From the NCBI GenBank assembly GCA_902475515.1, contig CABSAB010000093.1, positions 1 through 6,312 of the forward strand: a stretch of DNA of 6,312 nt, given 5' to 3'. A program made the translations under genes and the position numbers. The notes under the pieces were generated by a model. It did not search any database, was not told the DNA's origin, and saw only the letters and a list, made by a program, of their open reading frames with translations. How positions within the stretch are numbered: position 1 is the first letter of the stretch; the number at the start of each line of letters is the position of its first letter. Positions 5,320 through 6,312 of this stretch are shown here, piece after piece. The DNA is from an uncultured Eubacteriales bacterium (GTDB taxonomy: Bacteria; Bacillota; Clostridia; Oscillospirales; Oscillospiraceae).

Positions 5320-5915
5320 ATGAAAAAGATTTTGACCACAGTATTGCTTCTTGCAGCCCTGACCGCACTGATCCTTACGGGCTGCGGCAACAATAACACA
5401 GAAGACTCTCTTCCCGAAGAGCTGAACCAATTCGGCAGTGTGGCAGTTATTCCCTCTGCGGTCCCTTCCACTGAAGTGGCACCCCAGAGTTCAGGCGTAC
5501 TTGCGGTGCCCACTACCAAGGAGCCGGGCAAATTGGGCGAGACCGATACACAGGGCTCTGCGGCCCCGGCATCGCCCTCCCCCACCAAGGCTGGCCGGAG
5601 GCGGTCTCGCCCAATTTGCCCGGCTCCTTGGTATACGTGCCGACCACACAGCCCTCGCCCAGTCCCTCGGAGCCTCTGCCCTCGCCTCCGGCCAGCGCCT
5701 ACACCGGCCCGGCGGACAAAGCACGGGAGTACATTGGCAAGCCTTTGAGCGACCTGTTTGAGAATCTCGGCTATCCCAGCAGCGCGGACTATGAGTACAT
5801 CGACGAGGACGATCCCTCTGCCGGAAAAATCGGAACGCTGAAATTCCCCGCAGGCTACACGGTCACTACCAAGCAGACCGACGAGAGCGAGATCATTACA
5901 GCGGTCAACGAATAA
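5320..5915 (+). pseudogene. small lipoprotein gene, frameshifted in its linker
   Basis: The N-terminal part is a clear lipoprotein: MKKILTTVLL..., a hydrophobic stretch, and lipobox LTGC with Cys22 as the lipidated residue. AAAGGAG lies 9 bases before this ATG. Frame 1 continues through an Ala/Pro/Ser/Thr linker to about residue 94, then turns into an Arg/Pro/Cys-rich tail stopping at 5748 (142 residues). The sensible C-terminal part lies in another frame up to the TAA at 5913-5915: a PSPSPSEP linker and a roughly 65-residue acidic domain starting AREYIGKPLSDLFENLGYP. This layout (lipobox, Pro/Ser linker, IGK...L...G-P domain) resembles small lipoproteins I associate with gut clostridia, but I know no function. 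A perfect 32-bp inverted repeat spans the break; deleting its right arm (5602-5633) joins both parts in one 187-codon frame. It is probably an inactivated gene. A sequencing error or recoding is possible but less supported. Confidence 0.72.
5514..5633. repeat. perfect 32-bp inverted repeat with 56-bp spacer inside the lipoprotein gene
   Basis: Left arm 5514-5545 begins TACCAAGGAGCC and ends GCGAGACCG. Right arm 5602-5633 is its exact reverse complement, beginning CGGTCTCGCCC and ending CTCCTTGGTA. All 32 positions match. Pairing fails at the first base outside (5513/5634) and inside (5546/5601). ACCAAGG recurs in direct orientation at 5584-5590 within the spacer, a possible microhomology. In RNA this would form a very stable stem-loop within the coding region. 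The spacer has no coding or transposase content. Confidence 0.95.
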
Positions 5916-5925
5916 CGCGGAAAGC

Positions 5926-5959
5926 CATCCCGGACCCCGAACGGTCCGGGATGTTTTTT
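5926..5959 (+). terminator. strong intrinsic terminator after the lipoprotein gene
   Basis: CATCCCGGACC (5926-5936) and GGTCCGGGATG (5943-5953) form a perfect 11-bp GC-rich stem with a 6-base loop, followed at once by six T (5954-5959). It begins 10 bases after the stop codon in the C-terminal frame, which supports 5915 as the true gene end. Confidence 0.93.
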
Positions 5960-6038
5960 CGCCCAAGCCCATGACAGGCATCCGGGAACAACAGCACATA
6001 CGGATGAAAAAGCAATCAAACACACCCTGCCAAAATGC

Positions 6039-6067
6039 TTGCCATTCCTGGGAAAAAGCTGTATACT
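6039..6067 (+). promoter_or_regulatory. sigma-A promoter of the 53-residue gene
   Basis: TTGCCA (6039-6044, 5 of 6) and TATACT (6062-6067, 5 of 6) are separated by the optimal 17 bases. Transcription should start near 6074, leaving a leader of about 65 bases. The stretch between the upstream terminator and this promoter (5960-6038) shows nothing else I can support. Confidence 0.75.
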
Positions 6068-6096
6068 AAATACTGTTAGAAGTCAAAATGGCTTCC

Positions 6097-6114
6097 TCCG
6101 GCCACTGGGCCGGA
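6097..6114 (+). promoter_or_regulatory. GC-rich hairpin in the leader of the 53-residue gene
   Basis: TCCGGCC (6097-6103) pairs with GGCCGGA (6108-6114) around a 4-base loop. It lies in the predicted leader, about 11 bases upstream of AAGGAG, and is not followed by a T-tract, so it is not a terminator. It could stabilise the mRNA or influence ribosome access. Role is inference. Confidence 0.45.
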
Positions 6115-6138
6115 AGTTCACAAAAAAGGAGAGTTTCC

Positions 6139-6300
6139 ATGAAAACCTTTACTGCTCCAGAGGGCAAGCTGGTCACCGTACTGGTGGACGGCGTTGAAGT
6201 TTCCTATGTGCCGGGCAAAGAGTATCCCGACAATGCGGAATTCATCGTCACCTCCCCCATGACCGAGCAGCCCGCCAGCTTTGATGCACGGAATTTTTGA
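6139..6300 (+). CDS. small hypothetical protein (53 residues)
   Basis: I do not recognise this family. The 53-residue product starts MKTFTAPEGKLVTVLVDGVE and ends TSPMTEQPASFDARNF. It has no signal peptide, membrane helix or Cys. The alternating hydrophobic run LVTVLVDGVEVSYV (about 11-24) suggests a beta-hairpin, followed by an acidic stretch and a Pro/Ser-containing tail, so a small beta-rich or partner-binding protein is possible. ATG at 6139 is preceded by AAGGAG with 7 bases of spacing; the frame extends upstream to 6088, but that segment runs through the leader hairpin and lacks a ribosome site. A near-consensus promoter of its own supports a real, separately expressed gene. What lies downstream is outside the window, so it may head an operon. 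Confidence 0.7.
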   Translation: MKTFTAPEGKLVTVLVDGVEVSYVPGKEYPDNAEFIVTSPMTEQPASFDARNF

Positions 6301-6312
6301 TGCTGTACTTGC

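Noticed and set aside
5514..5633. Inverted repeat as an invertible (phase-variable) switch
   Set aside because: Inverting the 56-bp spacer does not change length, so the two frames of the lipoprotein would stay unjoined; no invertase gene is present.
5514..5635. Inverted repeat as a miniature transposon with TA target duplication
   Set aside because: TA flanks the CCAAGG...CCTTGG ends, but removing the 116-bp element plus one TA (118 bases) does not restore the frame, whereas removing one 32-bp arm does.
5475..5748. Programmed -1 ribosomal frameshift in the lipoprotein gene
   Set aside because: I found no slippery heptamer in the correct phase in the places checked (the C-run near 5579-5583 and upstream of the stem); the repeat gives a simpler explanation.

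Overview
The window looks like a chromosomal segment from a GC-rich, anaerobic, gut-type Firmicute of the Oscillospiraceae/Ruminococcaceae kind. That placement is inferred from AGGAGG-type ribosome binding sites, sigma-A-like promoters, GC-rich coding with AT-rich intergenic DNA, a lipobox lipoprotein, and the families present. The species cannot be named from the sequence alone.

Left part, minus strand (1-2967): a telA-family gene (toxic anion resistance) is followed after 3 bases by a secreted, membrane-anchored TPM-domain protein with a long glycine-rich tail. The two are almost certainly co-transcribed and translationally coupled. A 159-base gap follows, holding a hairpin at the TPM stop codon and a compact palindromic repeat of miniature-element type. 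Beyond it lies the 5' part of an integral-membrane acyltransferase-3 gene that runs off the left edge.

Centre (2968-5193): a 324-base divergent intergenic region carries a near-consensus promoter for a plus-strand pair. The first gene is a 407-residue PLP-dependent threonine ammonia-lyase with a C-terminal ACT domain. Eighteen bases later comes ribulose-phosphate 3-epimerase. One gene makes 2-oxobutanoate from threonine; the other belongs to the pentose phosphate pathway. No direct metabolic link is obvious.

Right part (5194-6312): a small lipoprotein gene with its own extended -10 promoter and a strong intrinsic terminator is broken by a frameshift in its Pro/Ser/Ala-rich linker. The break coincides with a perfect 32-bp inverted repeat. 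Removing exactly one 32-bp arm restores a continuous 187-codon frame, which suggests a template-switch insertion. This is the most interesting observation in the window. After the terminator, a separate near-consensus promoter drives a 53-residue protein of unknown function, whose leader contains a GC-rich hairpin.

I found no CRISPR array, tRNA, rRNA, transposase, or clear new multi-gene system.
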